A stretch of DNA of 8,175 nt from CAVPRW01 sp046727435 [NCBI: bacterium] (GTDB lineage: Bacteria > Tectomicrobia > Entotheonellia > J063), in assembly GCA_046727435.1 (NCBI GenBank), contig JBKPCR010000283.1, positions 1-8,175 of the forward strand. The letters run 5' to 3'. Every line of letters begins with the position of its first letter. Position 1 is the first letter of the stretch. Positions 5,603 through 8,175 of the stretch are shown here, piece after piece. The position numbers were made by a program, and so were the translations under genes. Below the pieces are notes generated by a model, which ran no database searches, was not told where the DNA came from, and was given only the letters and a program-made list of their open reading frames with translations.

Positions 5603-6001
5603 ATGCCTACGACAATCCCGCAGCCATATCTCGATCTGTTCCAAAAGAAGGCTTTTGCACACCTGGCAACGCTGCTGAGGGATGGACGACCTCAGGTCAC
5701 ACCGGTGTGGTGCGATTTCGACGGTACATGTGTGCGGATCAACTCCGCCAAGGGCCGGGTGAAGGATCGTAATATGCGGCGTGACCCACGGGTCACCCTA
5801 GCGATCCAGGACCCTGATAATCCATACCGTTACCTTGAAGTGCGTGGCCGGGTCGTCGAAATCACCGAGGAGGGAGCCGACGCGCATATCGACAGCCTGG
5901 CCAAGAAGTACTTAGGGGTGGATAAGTATCCCTATCGGCAACCAGGCGAGACGCGCGTCATCTATAAGATCCAACCGGAACACACAGCGACTATGGGATA
6001 A
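5603..6001 (+). CDS. PPOX-class oxidoreductase (pyridoxamine 5'-phosphate oxidase-like fold), probably F420- or flavin-dependent
   Basis: This 132-residue split-barrel flavin/deazaflavin-binding protein shows the pattern of the Rv1155-like PPOX family: A-H-L-A-T-L-L-R-D-G-R-P-Q-V-T-P-V-W-C-D near residues 19-38, then K-G-R-V-K-D-R-N-M-R-R-D-P-R-V at 50-64, which carries the basic residues that bind the cofactor phosphate, then D-P-D-N-P-Y-R-Y-L-E-V-R-G-R-V at 70-84. Length is normal for the small single-domain members. Known: these proteins bind F420 or FMN and reduce diverse substrates; the exact substrate is usually unknown. The ATG at 5603 is chosen because AGGAGG lies six bases upstream; ATGs at 5588 and 5597 fall before or inside that ribosome site. 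It is 114 bases after the ACP gene in the same direction and ends 14 bases from the convergent hydratase gene. A role with the ketosynthase pair is possible but unsupported. Confidence 0.88.
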   Translation: MPTTIPQPYLDLFQKKAFAHLATLLRDGRPQVTPVWCDFDGTCVRINSAKGRVKDRNMRRDPRVTLAIQDPDNPYRYLEVRGRVVEITEEGADAHIDSLAKKYLGVDKYPYRQPGETRVIYKIQPEHTATMG

Positions 6002-6015
6002 CGTCGAGGATGAAG

Positions 6016-6801
6016 CTAGACAAACCGCGTACCAACCGTGCCGATGCGGCTGAAGGTCACCTTCACTGCCTGGCCGGCTTTGACCTCGAGCATGCGAATG
6101 ATCGAGCCACTGAGCACGATATCACCAGGGCGCAGGGTCAGCTCAAAATCGGCGAGCTTGTTCGCCAGCCATGCCACCGCGGCAGCGGGGTGGCCGAGCA
6201 CTTCAACACCTGCGCCCGACCCGACGGGTTCACCATTGACCTCGGCCACCATCCCTTCGTAGCGTAAGTTCAGTCCATCGAGAGGGGTGATCTGTCCGCC
6301 AAGCACGATGCCTCCATGTACGGCGTTGGTGGCAATGACCTCCAGGGCGTTCCAGGGGGTATGAGTGATACAGAGATTAATAATTTCTATGGCTGGCACC
6401 ACACCTGTGGTCGCTTTGAGCGCCTGCGCGATGGTGACCCCTGGGCCTTTGAGTTCCTCGCCGATGACGAAGCCCACTTCGGCCTCGGCCCCTACGGCCG
6501 GAAAGCGAGAAACCGGCACAGCTTCGCCATCGGCGAAGACCCCGCCGCTGAGAATGCTGCCGAACGCCGACTCGGTGACGCCAAATTGGGACATCGTGCC
6601 TCGGCTCGTGAACGCCACCTTGCGGCCGACGATCCGCTCTCCACGCGCGCAGCGCTGTTCTACCAGGGAAAGCTGGACGCGATAGGCATCTTCGATCCCG
6701 AGCTGGGCGAAGTCAGCGGTCATCGCGTCAACGGTCTGAACTTTGTCGAATCGCGCCAGTATCTGCGTCGCCAGCTGTTCGATCTGTCCTGTTGTCGCCA
6801 T
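6016..6801 (-). CDS. 2-keto-4-pentenoate hydratase / 4-oxalocrotonate decarboxylase family (MhpD-like)
   Basis: This 261-residue cytoplasmic enzyme belongs to the MhpD/XylJ/DmpE family, related to the fumarylacetoacetase fold. Members add water to 2-hydroxypenta-2,4-dienoate, or decarboxylate 4-oxalocrotonate, in meta-cleavage of aromatic compounds, using a divalent metal. The presumed metal ligands are Glu106 and Glu108 in A-E-A-E-V-G-F and Glu139 in P-A-I-E-I. G-R-K-V-A-F-T-S (59-66) and the F-G-S-I-L stretch (80-84) are also family features, and L-R-P-G-D-I-V-L-S-G-S near the C-terminus is highly typical. Full length, with the ATG at 6801 preceded by AAGGAG six to seven bases upstream. Hydratase and decarboxylase cannot be told apart here. 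No partner enzymes (dioxygenase, aldolase, dehydrogenase) are visible nearby, so its pathway is uncertain. A strong terminator hairpin lies immediately before its ribosome site, so its expression is probably separate from, or attenuated relative to, the Rieske gene. Confidence 0.92.
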   Translation of the reverse strand: MATTGQIEQLATQILARFDKVQTVDAMTADFAQLGIEDAYRVQLSLVEQRCARGERIVGRKVAFTSRGTMSQFGVTESAFGSILSGGVFADGEAVPVSRFPAVGAEAEVGFVIGEELKGPGVTIAQALKATTGVVPAIEIINLCITHTPWNALEVIATNAVHGGIVLGGQITPLDGLNLRYEGMVAEVNGEPVGSGAGVEVLGHPAAAVAWLANKLADFELTLRPGDIVLSGSIIRMLEVKAGQAVKVTFSRIGTVGTRFV

Positions 6802-6815
6802 ACCGCGCTCCTTAC

Positions 6816-6851
6816 AAAAAAGGCCTCCTGTCTGGAAATCCAGCGGAGGCC
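6816..6851 (-). terminator. Rho-independent terminator after the Rieske gene, abutting the hydratase ribosome site
   Basis: On the minus strand GGCCTCC (6851-6845) pairs perfectly with GGAGGCC (6828-6822). Inside it CTGG-... formed by CCAG/CTGG (6843-6840 with 6835-6832) closes a four-base ATTT-type loop, with a small asymmetric bulge between the two stems. Six T residues follow directly (6821-6816). This is a textbook intrinsic terminator 20 bases after the Rieske stop. The Shine-Dalgarno of the hydratase (6813-6808) begins two bases after the T-run. Confidence 0.88.
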
Positions 6852-6871
6852 CGGCATCGGGTGGCTGATAC

Positions 6872-7426
6872 TTATACCTTTAAAATGCTCTGCGGAAACT
6901 GCTCATTCGGAATGCGCCCGGGGGCCATGCGATACACTATGCCTTTGTCGACCACCAGACGACCTTCAGTATCCAGACTGATCTTGAAGCGATCAAGGGG
7001 ACGCGGCGCCGGACCCTCATAATTGGTACCATCGCGATAAAAGCCGCTGCCGTGACACGGGCACTTAAATTTGTTGTCGTTGGCAAACCAGTTCGGTGTA
7101 CAGCCCAGATGGGTGCAGATCGCCGATATGGCGAAGAAGCCTCCATCCTCCTGCCGCACGATCCACACGCGCTGCTCTTTTTTGAACTTTTCGTTCACGG
7201 CGCTCAGGGCATACTCCGTTGGGGACCCCGCTTTAAAAGTGGTAGGAGGCTCAAACAGCACTCGGGGAAACATGTAACGCATAAACCCCATCAACCCCGT
7301 CATGGTCGCCACAAAAACTGCAGCCCAGCCCGCCGCCGAGAATACATCACGCCGATACCACACAGAGACATCTTTTCCGCTCGCCTGCGCCGTCCGTCTA
7401 AGGGCCTGCTGCGTCCCTTCACCCAT
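6872..7426 (-). CDS. Membrane-anchored Rieske 2Fe-2S protein (quinol-cytochrome c reductase type)
   Basis: This 184-residue iron-sulfur protein has both Rieske boxes intact: C-T-H-L-G-C at 104-109 and C-P-C-H-G-S-G-F at 122-129. Expected cluster ligands are Cys104, His106, Cys122 and His125, with Cys109 and Cys124 forming the stabilising disulfide seen in bc1/b6f-type proteins. An N-terminal hydrophobic helix (about 31-49) following a basic stretch with Y-R-R-D-V-F (24-29) would anchor it in the inner membrane with the cluster outside, as in PetA/QcrA. Later G-P-A-P-R-P-L-D-R-F (137-146) is the usual Rieske proline loop. Known role: passing electrons from quinol to a c-type cytochrome. The ATG at 7426 has GGAGG nine bases upstream. 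Cytochrome b is not adjacent downstream, since a terminator follows; it may be encoded elsewhere, or the protein may serve another electron-transfer complex. The preceding gene encodes a TPR membrane protein 71 bases upstream. Confidence 0.93.
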   Translation of the reverse strand: MGEGTQQALRRTAQASGKDVSVWYRRDVFSAAGWAAVFVATMTGLMGFMRYMFPRVLFEPPTTFKAGSPTEYALSAVNEKFKKEQRVWIVRQEDGGFFAISAICTHLGCTPNWFANDNKFKCPCHGSGFYRDGTNYEGPAPRPLDRFKISLDTEGRLVVDKGIVYRMAPGRIPNEQFPQSILKV

Positions 7427-7497
7427 CGCTCGTGTCCTCCTCCCTCCTCGACCTCGCGAATGTACCCCAATGATCTATTCAGCCCAGCCGCTTGCTC

Positions 7498-8175
7498 TCA
7501 GGGTACCTTGGTCGGTTGGCCATCGCCTTCCAGTTTCCGCGCTTCGCGCCGGGCCTCTTCGATCCAACCCCGCACCACGTCTGCGGGGCCGCCTTGAGGC
7601 ATCACCCGTAAAAATTGCTCCCAACTGGCGATTGCTGCGACGTAATCCTTCTTCTCTTCGTACAGAATGCGGCCCTTGAAGAGTAACGCCATGGGCACCT
7701 GCGGGTTAATCGCCAGCACGCGATCGAATAAGATCAGTGCCTGATCGCTATGGCCGGCCTGGGCCAGAATCATCGCCATACCGCTGAGGGCAGACACGTT
7801 CGTGCCGTCGATTTCCAGCGCTCGCTTATAGAATTCAATGGCCTTGGGCACCTGGCCCGTCTGCAAGTAAACGCGACCCAGCCCCACGAGGGCCTCGAGA
7901 TCGCGCGGATTCTGGGCCAAGCGGGCTTCCAGCGCCGTGATCATCTGAGCCCCATTGCCGGTATCCCCCGAAGCAGCCTCGCGTGCCATCCCCTCCACTG
8001 CCGTGTCCTGGGTCACACGTCCCAGCAAGAATCCGCCGCCACCAACGATGGCGATGAGCAGGCCGATCACTGACGCCGCGAACACCGGCCGGGACCATAG
8101 AGCCCCAGTAGCCTTCGCTGGACTGGGAGTGGAATGTCGGGGCGGTGTAGGAGCCTGTGGCGGCTTCCGGAGGGT
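7498..8175 (-). CDS. Membrane-anchored TPR protein, possibly CcmI/NrfG-like (N-terminus beyond window)
   Basis: The reading frame is open to the right edge, so the start is outside; 225 residues are visible. Seen: a proline-rich hydrophilic stretch (residues 1-30, with P-P-Q-A-P-T-P-P), a single hydrophobic helix (about 31-52), a Gly/Ala-rich linker, then at least two and probably three tetratricopeptide repeats between about 78 and 190 (A-L-V-G-L-G-R-V-Y-L-Q-T-G-Q and A-L-S-G-M-A-M-I-L-A-Q-A-G-H are clear helix-A segments), and a basic C-terminus. A GTG at 8085 could start a shorter protein, but the open frame and proline-rich stretch upstream make a longer one more likely. Members with one helix plus periplasmic TPRs include CcmI/CycH and NrfG, which present apocytochrome c to the haem-ligation machinery; adjacency to a Rieske protein fits, but the assignment is tentative. 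Confidence 0.8.
   Translation of the reverse strand, partial: TLRKPPQAPTPPRHSTPSPAKATGALWSRPVFAASVIGLLIAIVGGGGFLLGRVTQDTAVEGMAREAASGDTGNGAQMITALEARLAQNPRDLEALVGLGRVYLQTGQVPKAIEFYKRALEIDGTNVSALSGMAMILAQAGHSDQALILFDRVLAINPQVPMALLFKGRILYEEKKDYVAAIASWEQFLRVMPQGGPADVVRGWIEEARREARKLEGDGQPTKVP

Noticed and set aside
5041-5604. Minus-strand open frame of 187 codons across the ketosynthase end and the ACP gene
   Set aside because: It is antisense to two well-supported genes and its serine/arginine-rich translation looks like reverse-strand coding shadow.
6316-6981. Long plus-strand open frame (221 codons) over the hydratase and terminator
   Set aside because: It lies antisense to a clearly conserved enzyme, crosses the terminator hairpin, and its translation has no recognisable motif or ribosome site.
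7052-7597. Plus-strand open frame of 181 codons over the Rieske and TPR genes
   Set aside because: Antisense to conserved Rieske boxes, with low-complexity basic composition and no family features.
1-8175. CRISPR arrays, tRNA/rRNA genes, transposases or phage genes
   Set aside because: No regularly spaced repeats, no tRNA-like cloverleaf segment and no transposase or integrase motifs were seen in any frame.

Overview
The window looks like bacterial chromosome from a Gram-negative (diderm) organism of fairly high GC. It is densely packed with metabolic and envelope genes, and I see no rRNA, tRNA, CRISPR array or insertion sequence. A MacAB/Lol-type export system, a membrane-anchored Rieske protein and an F420/FMN-type PPOX protein together suggest a respiring environmental lineage. 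NC10/Methylomirabilota- or Nitrospirota-like bacteria would fit, but this is a low-confidence inference from protein style and cannot be settled without a search.

Region 1 (1-3745, minus strand) is one tightly spaced operon. In transcription order it encodes a small zinc-finger (ZAS/zf-HC2) anti-sigma-like membrane protein, a Yip1-like membrane domain fused to a signal-peptidase-I-like periplasmic domain that appears to lack both catalytic residues, a MacB/LolD-type ABC ATPase, its MacB/FtsX-type permease, and the start of a periplasmic membrane-fusion (MacA/HlyD-type) protein that runs off the left edge. Junctions are a 14-bp gap, a short overlap and two 4-bp ATGA overlaps, so translation is probably coupled. 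An ECF-sigma-like promoter motif sits in front of the first gene.

Region 2 (3746-3938) is the divergent control region. It carries the ECF-like promoter on the minus strand and, on the plus strand, a TACAAT -10 box followed by a perfect 16-bp palindrome that resembles a FadR/GntR-type operator.

Region 3 (3939-6001, plus strand) encodes a FabB/FabF-type beta-ketoacyl-ACP synthase with all catalytic residues, a stand-alone acyl carrier protein, and a PPOX-class (probably F420- or flavin-dependent) oxidoreductase. The synthase and carrier form a minimal condensing pair with none of the usual fatty-acid genes beside them.

Region 4 (6016-8175, minus strand) encodes, in transcription order, a membrane-anchored TPR protein (start beyond the right edge; possibly CcmI/NrfG-like), a membrane-anchored Rieske 2Fe-2S protein, and a 2-keto-4-pentenoate hydratase/4-oxalocrotonate decarboxylase family enzyme. 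A strong rho-independent terminator lies between the last two. Its T-run ends two bases before the hydratase Shine-Dalgarno sequence, so it either insulates the hydratase from the Rieske transcript or acts as an attenuator.

The most unusual items are the apparently catalytically dead Yip1-signal peptidase fusion inside an anti-sigma/MacAB-like operon, and the palindrome over the start of the synthase transcript.
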